In this document: piece after piece, positions 35,231 to 43,410 of the stretch | Numbering within the stretch: the first letter of the stretch is position 1 | Layout of the letters: each line of letters starts with the position of its first letter | Origin: Virgibacillus_O sediminis | GTDB lineage: Bacteria > Bacillota > Bacilli > Bacillales > Amphibacillaceae | Reading direction: 5' to 3' | Length of the DNA stretch: 64,000 nucleotides | Assembly: GCF_042643265.1 (NCBI RefSeq) | Contig: NZ_JBHRRZ010000008.1 | Span: 1-64,000 of the forward strand | Made by a program: the position numbers and the translations under genes | The notes under the pieces: model-generated | What the model saw: only the letters and a program-made list of their open reading frames with translations | Database searches by the model: none | What the model was told of the DNA's origin: nothing

Positions 35231-35501
35231 TCAATATGTATGACGTTTAAAAGGGGGTGGATGTATCGCTGTAAAGGCATGCATGAATTAGACCGTCCGA
35301 CGCCAGAGGGAAAAGACGTCGGACATATATTTAGGGGATTAAATCCAAGTATAACAAAGTTTTTCTTTCTGTGTGTCGGACGTTCATTATATAGCAAACT
35401 TATTTTTCTGGTAACGTCTGCCTCATGGAAAGCTGTTTATAGGTGTATCAATGTATTTACAGCTAAAATCACGTCGGACAAAGGAGAGGGAGAATGAAAT
35501 A
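35231..35501 (+). promoter_or_regulatory. leader with repeated GTCGGAC elements
   Basis: This 271-bp gap holds CGTCCGACG (35294-35302) and its complements: ACGTCGGACA (35316-35325), TGTCGGACGT (35374-35383) and a second identical ACGTCGGACA (35471-35480). The first and second form a perfect 8-bp hairpin stem. The last copy is next to the AAAGGAG ribosome site of the following gene, so alternative pairing is possible. A weak 78-codon frame starting at 35263 covers the region; I do not call it a gene. Confidence 0.5.
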
Positions 35502-36170
35502 ATGAGAACGCACTACCTGGAATTACTGAAATGTGTGGAACTGTTCAAGGAAGAGACCATGCGGCGGCTATATGAACTGGAGCCGGAAGAAAAGGATGGC
35601 TTTGTACCAGGCAACCCCTTGGCGAGAGCAACACCCCTTATGGTAAATGATTACCCGGTCTACCAGTTCTCCTATGACGGGATGCTGCCCTTATATAAGG
35701 AGAAAGATAGAGAATATCTGGCCCTGATCCGCAACTATTATCACCGTATTACCTTTGAGGCATATGATTACTCCAAAGTTGAAACACCGTTGAACCGCGC
35801 AGTGTTAGTTATTCAGCATTACTTCAGGGATGGTATCATCCGGGATTTGGATAACAGGAATCGGAAGTATATCATCGATGCCATCCGGCAGACCGGGCTG
35901 GTGAAGGATGATAACTGGAAGGAGCTGTCTATTATTGAAGAAGGATTACCAGATAAACAGAACCACATTCAGGTTTACCTGCTGGGAAAAGAGAATAGGG
36001 TGAACTTCTTAAACTATCTGGAACACAACAGTCACCATCTGAAAAAGATACCAGAGGTGGGAAGGAGAAGGGAGATAGAAAGTGAAGCAAAGCAGAAGCC
36101 ACAAGAAGAAATAGAAGATAATCTCTTTCACAACGAGAAACACCACTTGCAAGAGTTATGGGGGAAGTAA
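35502..36170 (+). CDS. protein with RusA-like nuclease signature
   Basis: The 222 residues include GIIRDLDNRNRKYIIDAIRQ near 119 and GLVKDDNWKELSIIEEG near 140. The spacing of DLDN and DD resembles the catalytic aspartates of RusA Holliday-junction resolvases. The N-terminal 70 residues and the charged C-terminal 50 residues are unlike RusA. AAAGGAGAGGG precedes the ATG. It may process junctions in element DNA, but the activity is inferred from the motif only. Confidence 0.55.
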   Translation: MRTHYLELLKCVELFKEETMRRLYELEPEEKDGFVPGNPLARATPLMVNDYPVYQFSYDGMLPLYKEKDREYLALIRNYYHRITFEAYDYSKVETPLNRAVLVIQHYFRDGIIRDLDNRNRKYIIDAIRQTGLVKDDNWKELSIIEEGLPDKQNHIQVYLLGKENRVNFLNYLEHNSHHLKKIPEVGRRREIESEAKQKPQEEIEDNLFHNEKHHLQELWGK

Positions 36171-36227
36171 GCTAATGTTTTACATGGAGGATGACTCATT
36201 TTCCTATGTATAACATTAGCTTTTTTT
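36169..36227 (+). terminator. strong terminator after the RusA-like gene
   Basis: AAGCTAATGTT with TACAT pairs with ATGTA and AACATTAGCTT across a 20-base loop and is followed by seven T. It overlaps the stop codon of the RusA-like gene. The rest of the gap (36228-36435) has an inverted repeat TACATGC/GCATGTA at 36267-36308 but no clear gene. Confidence 0.85.
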
Positions 36228-36435
36228 AAATGGCTCAATATTTAATATGAGTTCAAATTGATATTGTACATGCATTATTTGATACAGACAGCTAATAGCA
36301 GGCATGTATGGAACTTGGGAACGAACTGGGCGGGTGAGGGGATTTTTGGATAGTTTTGTTGAGACAGTACGGAGGACACGAAGAAATGGCGAAACAAAAC
36401 AGCCACCGCACGAACTGAGAAAGGAGGTGAAAACA

Positions 36436-37491
36436 ATGCCGAAAACCACCCATAAACCGGTAGTGAAAGAGCTCCAGCCATTGGACGTGGACATACTCAA
36501 AAACCTATACAATTACCGCGCGCTGAGCACCGGGCAGGTGAGCGAATTCCACGGGATGAGCATGCCGTACACCTATCGGAAGCTGAACATCCTCCGCAAT
36601 ACAGGCTACATCCGGTCGGAGCCGATACGCGGCTATATCAGAGGCCAAAGCAGACAGGGGAACTACCACCGCATCAGCGAGGCCGGCATCGCCTGCTTGC
36701 GGAAGCAGGGCTATCCGGCGGAGCGTCGAGCGGACGATCTCCGGATCAAACGGTTCCACTTGCCGTTCGTGCTCACCACCAACAACATCCTGATCAAGCT
36801 GGAGCAGGCCGGATGGACGGTACAAGACAGCCGTAGCGTCAAGAAGCAGTTCCACCTGAATCGTTCCACCAATGTGCAGGGGATGATTACGACGCCGAGT
36901 GGCATGGCCTTTGTCATTTACACGTTCCTGCACAGCACATCGGCCAAAAACCTGAAGAAAATCATCCGGGAGATGGAGCAGCACCGATTCTTCGATACCT
37001 ATGCCTTCTTCACGAAGGGGCAGGAAAGCTTCAGCCAGGTGGTGGACCGCTTGATGGACAGCAGGGTCATCCGGGAGTGTAAGAGCCTGAAAGTATTCCC
37101 ACAGACATTCGGGATCAATTATCTTCTTGCTTTCCAGACAAGCGAAGAGCGGATGATGAAGGAATTGGCATACCGGGGAATACACCACGTGCCTGCCACT
37201 GAAACAGGCAATACAGCAAGAGGGCATCCAGACGGACTCAGCCAGATTGTCCAATATGAGGATGAGGAAATGTATTTCATCAATTTGCTGGACACCGATC
37301 TCATCAAAATCAAACACATCCTGCAATACCGGAAAGACAGATACGAGCGGAACGGTCGAAGGGTACTGGTGCTCACACACCCGGGACTCCGCCCGAAACA
37401 CGAAGCATTGTTGCAGCACATACACCACGTACACTTCTTGGAGGTAGGAGGAGAGATATTGGAGACGGCATTGAGGAATCAAAATCAATGA
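36436..37491 (+). CDS. replication-relaxation (Replic_Relax) type protein
   Basis: The 351-residue protein starts with a winged helix (PLDVDILKNLYNYRALSTGQ and YTYRKLNILRNTGYI), as in PF13814-type proteins found on Firmicute mobile elements. A middle alpha/beta domain then carries HLPFVLTTNNILIKLEQAG and VLVLTHPGLRPKHEALLQH. AAGGAGGTG fixes the ATG at 36436; the frame is open to 36304. No canonical relaxase is recognisable in the element, so this is a candidate for oriT processing or replication. GC content appears higher than in its neighbours. Confidence 0.65.
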   Translation: MPKTTHKPVVKELQPLDVDILKNLYNYRALSTGQVSEFHGMSMPYTYRKLNILRNTGYIRSEPIRGYIRGQSRQGNYHRISEAGIACLRKQGYPAERRADDLRIKRFHLPFVLTTNNILIKLEQAGWTVQDSRSVKKQFHLNRSTNVQGMITTPSGMAFVIYTFLHSTSAKNLKKIIREMEQHRFFDTYAFFTKGQESFSQVVDRLMDSRVIRECKSLKVFPQTFGINYLLAFQTSEERMMKELAYRGIHHVPATETGNTARGHPDGLSQIVQYEDEEMYFINLLDTDLIKIKHILQYRKDRYERNGRRVLVLTHPGLRPKHEALLQHIHHVHFLEVGGEILETALRNQNQ

Positions 37492-37505
37492 TAGGAGGTC
37501 AATCC

Positions 37506-37727
37506 ATGATTGCAGAGAATCAACATGCTTATCCCACGTATGAAATACTGACAGAGTTGAAAAGCATTACCCGGCATACTCATTCGGAGCGGTCGCTGAA
37601 TAAGGAACTGCAAACCTTCAAACCAGAGATTCAAAAACGAATATTGCAGGCAATGAGAGTATTGCTTGCAGATGAGCTGGCCTATGTGATTTCCATCGAG
37701 AATATGAAGCGGTATAGGGCTCCTTAG
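37506..37727 (+). CDS. small hypothetical protein
   Basis: The 73-residue protein (start MIAENQHAYPTY) is preceded by AGGAGGT and has two predicted helices; no family recognised. It follows the Replic_Relax-type gene by 14 bp and is probably co-transcribed. Confidence 0.6.
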   Translation: MIAENQHAYPTYEILTELKSITRHTHSERSLNKELQTFKPEIQKRILQAMRVLLADELAYVISIENMKRYRAP

Positions 37728-37851
37728 GTAAGACAGATGAAAATGGAAGTTGGAGCAGGAAAGAGTCAAACAAAGAAAGAAACATGAAATATGCCCACAC
37801 TTTGCCATTTAAACAAGAATAAGCTATGTAAATGAAAGGAGAGGAGCAAAA

Positions 37852-38133
37852 ATGATCTATTTATATGTCACGGCTGCTTTCCTGTCAACTTCTATAGTAA
37901 TAAAGGCTATTCAAGTCAGACGTGGAATGAAATCGGATTATAACGTATGGATATTCGGTACGCTGTTAACCGTTGGTCTTCTTCTGGGGAGCATCGGTCT
38001 TGGGTTTGAATCTAAATACAGTATATATCTCATAGCATACGGAAATCTCTTATCCTTTGGTTCCCTATGTAGTGTGATAACTTCGTATCTCTGGGAAAAG
38101 GGTAGACAGAAGGTTAATCGTATCAGGAATTAG
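37852..38133 (+). CDS. small three-span membrane protein
   Basis: The 93-residue protein has three hydrophobic segments (about 2-18, 33-51 and 58-80) and a basic tail. AAAGGAGAGG precedes the ATG. No family recognised; a hairpin follows shortly after. Confidence 0.65.
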   Translation: MIYLYVTAAFLSTSIVIKAIQVRRGMKSDYNVWIFGTLLTVGLLLGSIGLGFESKYSIYLIAYGNLLSFGSLCSVITSYLWEKGRQKVNRIRN

Positions 38134-38158
38134 CGAAGAGAAACTATGTTCAATTGCA

Positions 38159-38192
38159 GTACCGTTCTTGATGACGGTGCTATTTTTATGCC
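38159..38192 (+). terminator. hairpin with CTATTTTTATGCC tail (ICE set, copy 3)
   Basis: GTACCGT pairs with ACGGTGC (one wobble) and is followed by TATTTTTATGCC. The rest of the gap up to 38395 contains no gene that I can support. Confidence 0.72.
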
Positions 38193-38395
38193 TGATGATA
38201 GACTAAATGCCTAACGCTCAGGTGTACATGGCAATCATCGACACAGATATCGTCAGAACGGTTATCTAAGTTAGTGGCATTATGACTTCTTTTGTCGAAG
38301 CTATTGCCCAAATACTGGAAAATTGGCATAATCAATTTCGTTGGGTCTTCCAACGAAAGGCCTATTCAAGATTAATCAAAGAGGAGAAATGAATC

Positions 38396-38569
38396 ATGGA
38401 GCAAGTGATAGAACCAGTGGAAATCGACCTACCTGCACTTATTAAGAGAAAGAAGCAGGAGATGATCGAACTTGGCTTGGCGTATGGACTGGCTAACCCT
38501 AGGACGGTTGAATGCAGCCAACAATTGGACAACCTCTTGAATCAATTGCAACATGGAAAACTATACTAG
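38396..38569 (+). CDS. Spo0E-like aspartyl-phosphate phosphatase
   Basis: The 57-residue protein matches the Spo0E family: LIKRKKQEMIELGLAYGLAN forms helix 1 and TVECSQQLDNLLNQLQ carries the signature SQxLD of helix 2. Spo0E-type phosphatases remove phosphate from Spo0A~P and so delay sporulation and other stationary-phase programmes. AGAGGAG lies just before the ATG. It is located between the transfer genes and virD4; an Sda-like gene lies 4 kb downstream. Confidence 0.85.
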   Translation: MEQVIEPVEIDLPALIKRKKQEMIELGLAYGLANPRTVECSQQLDNLLNQLQHGKLY

Positions 38570-38612
38570 GAAACAATATATACAGAACAACAAAATAAGG
38601 TAAATGACAAGG

Positions 38613-38642
38613 GCACCGTGTGAGCGGTGCTTATTTTTATGC
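38613..38642 (+). terminator. hairpin with TTATTTTTATGC tail (ICE set, copy 4)
   Basis: GCACCG pairs with CGGTGC around TGTGAG and is followed by TTATTTTTATGCT. It separates the Spo0E-like gene from virD4. Confidence 0.75.
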
Positions 38643-38670
38643 TCAATTTTTACAGTGAGGTGATACACAC

Positions 38671-40929
38671 ATGCTAATGACCATAACCCTGATCGGCTTC
38701 ACTCTTGCCGTCACGGGAGGCTTCCTCCTATTCCAGGAGGCAGTCATACCTAGTCCGCTATTTCCTTTGGGTGCAGCCGGAACACTCCTGGCATACTATT
38801 TAATGCATAAATGGAGCGGCAAAGTAACCATTTCGCCGGCGGTGAAGCGCCTGGTTGGTCTCACCATCACTCTGTTTGTCGTCATATCTCTTGGTGCTAT
38901 GGTTTTTCAAATCTGGCAATGGGAACAGATGGTGACCAGAGAATTTATGATGAAAGTGACCCTCCTCCTGTTTGGAACACTGGGCATCTACTTGAATGTC
39001 CTATTCATGCGTGCAGAATCCGCCTATCGGAAGAAGAGGGGCAACCAACGGATCACCGAACAGCCGCAGGAAGGACATATGGAATACAAAAAAGACCTGA
39101 AGCAGTCGAAAAGCAAAAACAGCGAGGAGATTGTGACGGTATTGGGCAACTCTCTGGAACATAGCGACACCCCCATCGTGTGGAAGGGAAAAGACATGTT
39201 CACCCACATGCTGGTGGTCGGAGCCACCCGTTCCGGGAAAACGGCTTCCGTCTTAGAACCGATGATCTATCAGCTCCTCCTGCAAAAGAAGCAGGGGAAG
39301 AAACTCGGCTTATCGGTGGTGGAACCCAAAGGGGAGTTTGCCGAGAAGGTGAAGGAATTCTGTGATGAAATGGATATCCCCTATATTTACATCGACCCCA
39401 CCAGCCCGGATACCCACAAATTCAACCCGATGGAAGGCAACGTAGAAGATGTCGTGGAAGGCACCGTCATTGTCCTGCGCGGATTATTCGGGAAACAGGA
39501 TGCTTTCTTCGCCAACGTCCAGGAGTTGGCAGCCCGGAATGTGACCAGGCTGTTAAAGGAACTGAAAGGCGATGAAGTGGACCTGATGGAAGTGCTGGAG
39601 ACGTTGAGAGACCTCAAACTTCTGGAACAGCGGACCAATGAACTCCGCATGCGAGACGGGGAGACCGACCTTGTCCACTCCATCGAAAATGAATTGCTCG
39701 GAAGCATGGCGGAGAAATACAAACAGTTTGTCATCGGCTTGCGCGCTCAGCTGGAGAACATCACAAGTAATGAACTGTTGAAAAATATCATGTGTGGCAA
39801 AAGCGACCTCGAAGTGGATGAACACTTCGCCAATGACGGGGTGCTCATCGTAAACACCGCCCTCGGCACACTCAAAAAGGCCGGTGATGCGTTTGGCCAG
39901 TTCCTGATCATGCATTTGCAGAACGGCACCTTCCGTCGCCCGGGCACCGAAGACATGCGTACCCCGCATTTCATGTTCATCGATGAGTACAAACGCTACA
40001 TCAATCCGCAGGTGGAGATTTTCCTGTCGCTCGCCGCCAGTTACAAGGTTTCCGGCATTCTGGCTTCGCAGTCACTCGGTCAGCTGGAGGTGGAAGCGGG
40101 GGATATCAGTCCGCGTGCCATGAAACAGGCGATCATGACCAACTGCCGGAACAAATTATGTTTCAACGGTATCGGCTTTCGGGATGCTCAGGAATTTGCC
40201 GATGAATTCGGAAAGGACAAGATCGTCATGCGGCAATCGACGTACAAGCACCGTATTTTCCTGCCGAACCTCTTCCCGGATTCCTACCGGGATACGGAGT
40301 CGGAGGAATACCGCTTCGACCCGACCGACATCATGGACAACCTGCCGAAATACAGCTTCGTTCACAAAATCATGTATGAAGCAGCTATGCAGAAACCATC
40401 CCTTGCGCGAGCAAACTTGGTGCCAGCCGATTGGAAGGAAAAGCGGGAATGGGAAGACAACCGCCTGAGGGTCAGGTTGCATAACGGAATGAAGAAAGCC
40501 GGGGCTGAGACGATGGCTCAGTTAAAACGGATTTCAAACGCAGGGAGAAGCATGCAACAGCCACATACGGTTCAGCCTGCGAGTCACGTATCCATGAAGC
40601 GAGTTGGAAACTGGGAAGACCTGCAAAGGCCGACAGAAACAAAACATATTTCAAATAGGACGGAAGAAGAATCACCGTCCGCACCTATTCAGCATGAACC
40701 GCCTACAGTGGCAGTCCAAGAAGAAACACAGGATGAACCGATTGACGATATCGGATCGGAGCCAGAGCCATCCAGCCCAGTGGTTGCATCTATAGATTAT
40801 CCGCCGGAACAAGAAGAGAATGCCGACCCAGTTTACGAAGAGCCAAAGCAAGAGGAAGAACCCAACCAAAAACAAAAGAAACCGGAAACGGTGAAACCCA
40901 AAGCATCCAGTGACGGCTTTTGGGATTGA
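38671..40929 (+). CDS. VirD4/TraG-type coupling protein (T4CP)
   Basis: The coupling protein links the processed DNA to the secretion channel and pumps it. The 752-residue protein has three or four N-terminal membrane segments (within residues 1-115), then a motor with Walker A VVGATRSGKTASVLEP near 186, VVEPKGEFAEK near 212 and Walker B PHFMFIDEYKRY near 432. LASQSLGQLE is the conserved sensor segment. The last 130 residues are proline- and glutamate-rich, probably a docking tail. GAGGTGA precedes the ATG. Confidence 0.92.
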   Translation: MLMTITLIGFTLAVTGGFLLFQEAVIPSPLFPLGAAGTLLAYYLMHKWSGKVTISPAVKRLVGLTITLFVVISLGAMVFQIWQWEQMVTREFMMKVTLLLFGTLGIYLNVLFMRAESAYRKKRGNQRITEQPQEGHMEYKKDLKQSKSKNSEEIVTVLGNSLEHSDTPIVWKGKDMFTHMLVVGATRSGKTASVLEPMIYQLLLQKKQGKKLGLSVVEPKGEFAEKVKEFCDEMDIPYIYIDPTSPDTHKFNPMEGNVEDVVEGTVIVLRGLFGKQDAFFANVQELAARNVTRLLKELKGDEVDLMEVLETLRDLKLLEQRTNELRMRDGETDLVHSIENELLGSMAEKYKQFVIGLRAQLENITSNELLKNIMCGKSDLEVDEHFANDGVLIVNTALGTLKKAGDAFGQFLIMHLQNGTFRRPGTEDMRTPHFMFIDEYKRYINPQVEIFLSLAASYKVSGILASQSLGQLEVEAGDISPRAMKQAIMTNCRNKLCFNGIGFRDAQEFADEFGKDKIVMRQSTYKHRIFLPNLFPDSYRDTESEEYRFDPTDIMDNLPKYSFVHKIMYEAAMQKPSLARANLVPADWKEKREWEDNRLRVRLHNGMKKAGAETMAQLKRISNAGRSMQQPHTVQPASHVSMKRVGNWEDLQRPTETKHISNRTEEESPSAPIQHEPPTVAVQEETQDEPIDDIGSEPEPSSPVVASIDYPPEQEENADPVYEEPKQEEEPNQKQKKPETVKPKASSDGFWD

Positions 40930-40961
40930 GAAGTCCTTCTCTAGAGAGAGGGGCTTTTTTA
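40930..40961 (+). terminator. terminator after virD4
   Basis: AAGTCCTTCTCT pairs with AGAGAGGGGCTT and is followed by six T. Confidence 0.75.
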
Positions 40962-41014
40962 TATAAATGTATCTCCAAGAGATTCAAAACCACTTTAAAA
41001 AGGAGCGATTAACA

Positions 41015-41860
41015 ATGGCAGAAGAATTGAATGAAAAGGTAATGATTGAAGGGTTTGACCCAGCCAAAATGGTGGATCAGGAACAGGACCACACGATGGA
41101 AAACTGGATGAAAATCTACGGGGCTTACCAGAACAGCAAAATCCTTTATGCTCCGATTTCCGGTATCGAAAAGGTGGGGCCGGACGGGGAAGAGAAGACA
41201 GCCTGTGCAGTCGTCCGTGTCGGTTCGATCCGTGGATTGATTCCCTTGGAATTCACGGGGGCGCAGAACCTCCGGCAGCTGCGTTCCATGACGGGTCAGG
41301 ATATCGCCTTCATGGTGCTGAATTACGACCAGGAGAATGAGCTGTTTACCGGTTCCCGGACAAAGGCGCTGGAAAAGATGGCTGATATCACCCTGCGGAA
41401 AATCGAGGAAGGAGATGTCATCCCGGCAGTCGTCCGCCATGTGGGCGATGACTATATGCTCGGAGACATCGGCGGCATTCAGGTGTTCCTTCCGATAGCG
41501 GAAATTCGCTACGGATGGATCGATGACCTGCATGAGGAATTCAAGGAAGGCGATGCCCTGAAAGTGGAAGTCTTGTCCATCGACGAGGACAAGAAGGAAG
41601 TACAGATCAGCGCGAAGGCCCTGCAGCAGAACCCATGGCCGGATTGCGTGAAACGATACCATAAGAACGGGGAATACGTCGGAAAGGTATCAGGAGTCCG
41701 AGAATATGGCGTGTTTGTCCGCCTGGAGCCGGGGGTCGATTCCCTGTCCAGCCACTTGAAGTTCCAGAACGTCCAGAAAGACGACCGGGTGCTGGTGCGC
41801 GTGGATAACATCAATACGGAGAAAGAACAAATCCGCACGCGCATCACCCGGGTATTGTAA
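41015..41860 (+). CDS. S1-domain RNA-binding protein
   Basis: The 281-residue protein contains S1/OB-fold repeats as in ribosomal protein S1. The most evident are GDVIPAVVRHVGDDYMLGDI near 139 and GEYVGKVSGVREYGVFVRLE near 220, plus a divergent N-terminal copy ending SIRGLIPLEF. AAAGGAGCG places the start at 41015. It probably binds element mRNA or interacts with the ribosome or transcription complex; its role in the ICE is not known. Confidence 0.75.
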   Translation: MAEELNEKVMIEGFDPAKMVDQEQDHTMENWMKIYGAYQNSKILYAPISGIEKVGPDGEEKTACAVVRVGSIRGLIPLEFTGAQNLRQLRSMTGQDIAFMVLNYDQENELFTGSRTKALEKMADITLRKIEEGDVIPAVVRHVGDDYMLGDIGGIQVFLPIAEIRYGWIDDLHEEFKEGDALKVEVLSIDEDKKEVQISAKALQQNPWPDCVKRYHKNGEYVGKVSGVREYGVFVRLEPGVDSLSSHLKFQNVQKDDRVLVRVDNINTEKEQIRTRITRVL

Positions 41861-41872
41861 GGAGGTATTCCA

Positions 41873-42559
41873 ATGACAAGCCCATTCTCCATCAAACGGC
41901 CATGGGAATTACACTGGAAGTGCCTGCCGTCCAATTTAAGAAAAATGAACTATGTCAATGGCGAGTCGCCCAAGGAATGTGCCGCCTTGGATGCCATAGC
42001 GAAGGTAGGGATAATCGGGGGAAGACAGCTCTCCCGGTTGTTCCGCTTACCGAAGAAGCGACTGAAACGGATGGAGAGAGAACAGAAGATCGTGCGCCAT
42101 GAACTGCGTGTGAACAAGCAAACCATACCCGTCTATACCCTGGGACAGGTGGGAGCGGTGATTACCGAGGTCCCTTATGAATCGAACTACTGGGTGGAAT
42201 ACCGAACGAAAGATGTTTTAAAACGGTTGATGTTTTTTGAACTGTATCCATACTTTCCTGAATCGGCAATCCTCTCAGCCCCCGGACCCTTTACAGGAGC
42301 CATCGAGTTTCAAGGAAAGCTGTTCCATATCTATGTATCCCGGGGGGACATCAAGGACTTGATCATGCACCTGAAATGGAAAGGTATTGGGCAGGAACGG
42401 CTCATTATTGTGGCGGAGTCCTTGAACCATCTCCAGCCCTTGAAAATATATGCAAAAGAAATGAAGCTGCGTATCACCACGGATGAAGACTTACAAGCAG
42501 GCGAGGGAAAGTTGTTTTACTTGCTGAATCAAGATGGGGAATTCGTCAAAGAAGGTTAG
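41873..42559 (+). CDS. HTH-containing protein of the transfer region, unknown
   Basis: The 228-residue protein has a helix-turn-helix-like segment (GIIGGRQLSRLFRLPKKRL, near 48) and an alpha/beta C-terminal part (AIEFQGKLFHIYVSRGDIKD). The layout, winged helix plus nuclease-like alpha/beta domain, resembles that of the Replic_Relax-type protein at 36436, but I see no direct sequence match. AAGGAGG precedes the ATG, 12 bp after the S1 gene. Confidence 0.6.
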   Translation: MTSPFSIKRPWELHWKCLPSNLRKMNYVNGESPKECAALDAIAKVGIIGGRQLSRLFRLPKKRLKRMEREQKIVRHELRVNKQTIPVYTLGQVGAVITEVPYESNYWVEYRTKDVLKRLMFFELYPYFPESAILSAPGPFTGAIEFQGKLFHIYVSRGDIKDLIMHLKWKGIGQERLIIVAESLNHLQPLKIYAKEMKLRITTDEDLQAGEGKLFYLLNQDGEFVKEG

Positions 42560-42626
42560 TTCATCAAGGTTTTATCTGGAAAAAGAAAAATGAGTTACCT
42601 ATTGGAACTAGAAAAGGGGGAGGGCG

Positions 42627-42773
42627 TTGAAACATCTATCGGATGAACTGTTGATCCATGCATATAAGAAGGCTCTGGTTATGGATTTGGATGGAGACTT
42701 CATCTCTTTGTTGGAAGAGGAGCTGGAGAGGAGAAAATTGTGGCACAGAGTAGGACATTCAGCCGAAAATTAA
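42627..42773 (+). CDS. sda: Sda-like sporulation checkpoint inhibitor
   Basis: The 48-residue product, read from a TTG start behind AAAAGGGGGAGG, closely follows B. subtilis Sda: HLSDELLIHAYKKAL corresponds to KLSDELLIESYFKAT, and LDGDFISLLEEELERRKL to LNRDFIELIENEIKRRSL. Sda binds the histidine kinase KinA and stops the sporulation phosphorelay when replication is disturbed. In B. subtilis its promoter has DnaA boxes; I see none here, so this copy is likely under ICE control. Confidence 0.88.
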   Translation: MKHLSDELLIHAYKKALVMDLDGDFISLLEEELERRKLWHRVGHSAEN

Positions 42774-42927
42774 CGTACTTTAGGGCAGAGAAGTATGATA
42801 ATTACCAATAATTTATGGATGTTTAAAAAACAGTGACAATTTTGTCAATTGCCATATTTTTTAGAGGAGATATGAGAGAATAAAACCACAGCGAGTTTGA
42901 GCTGAACCATGAAGGGAGTTGAATGGG

Positions 42928-43125
42928 ATGTTTATTCTTGTACGGAGAATAGATGATTCAACGGAGGTTTTAACCAAATCCAACAGTCAAATACCTAAAA
43001 TGTTCCCGGACTTTCAATCAGCAAAGATATTCGCGCAAAAGTTAAACAATAGCATGGAAATAGATAAACAATGGAAAGTGAAATCGGTGATGGATAAGAG
43101 GGATCGTCTAAACAGGCAGGCATAA
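42928..43125 (+). CDS. small hypothetical protein
   Basis: The 65-residue protein starts MFILVRRID; AAGGGAG lies nine bases upstream of the ATG at 42928, and a TTG at 42919 is an alternative. No family is recognised. Upstream, a TGACAA-TT-TTGTCA palindrome (42835-42848) may be an operator. Confidence 0.5.
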   Translation: MFILVRRIDDSTEVLTKSNSQIPKMFPDFQSAKIFAQKLNNSMEIDKQWKVKSVMDKRDRLNRQA

Positions 43126-43250
43126 ATGAAATAAGAGAAGGTATGTTCTATTATTGAACGGTAATCTTTGCTATAATTATCTTGTACAGCAAGGCTTTCA
43201 TGGGTGGTGGCTCACTCCCTGACTTCCATGACGGAAGGGGGTGATGCCTG

Positions 43251-43331
43251 ATGACAGTATTTGAATCGTTGGTTCTGATGATTTCCTTTGGAACGTTGAT
43301 GGTTGCGATTCAGTCGAGTCAAAAAAAATAA
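43251..43331 (+). CDS. type I toxin peptide (BsrE/TxpA/holin-like toxin family)
   Basis: The 26-residue peptide MTVFESLVLMISFGTLMVAI plus QSSQKK has one membrane span and matches the short hydrophobic toxins of the bsrE/bsrH/txpA group. GGGGGTGATG lies just upstream. A stable GC-rich 3' region with two inverted repeats and a terminator follows, the usual place of the overlapping antisense antitoxin RNA. It sits at the right end of the ICE, where such modules stabilise the element. Confidence 0.8.
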   Translation: MTVFESLVLMISFGTLMVAIQSSQKK

Positions 43332-43410
43332 CCACCCATAAAAGCTGGCAAGCGTTTGGGTAGTTATTTTCCCACTCTGTGAGCCGCCCCCTTGAAGGGC
43401 TGTTGTACAA

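Noticed and set aside
35263..35497. 78-codon frame with an AAGGGGGTGG site before the RusA-like gene
   Set aside because: The composition is not protein-like, it has no recognisable family and it overlaps a repeat-rich leader; kept as regulatory region only.
36505..37488. 327-codon open frame on the minus strand opposite the Replic_Relax-type gene
   Set aside because: The plus-strand frame has AAGGAGGTG and a recognisable winged helix; the minus frame is a shadow caused by GC-rich third positions.
43198..43410. 70-codon minus-strand frame over the toxin gene
   Set aside because: It is the complement of the type I toxin and its structured 3' region; the antisense strand is expected to give an RNA, not a protein.
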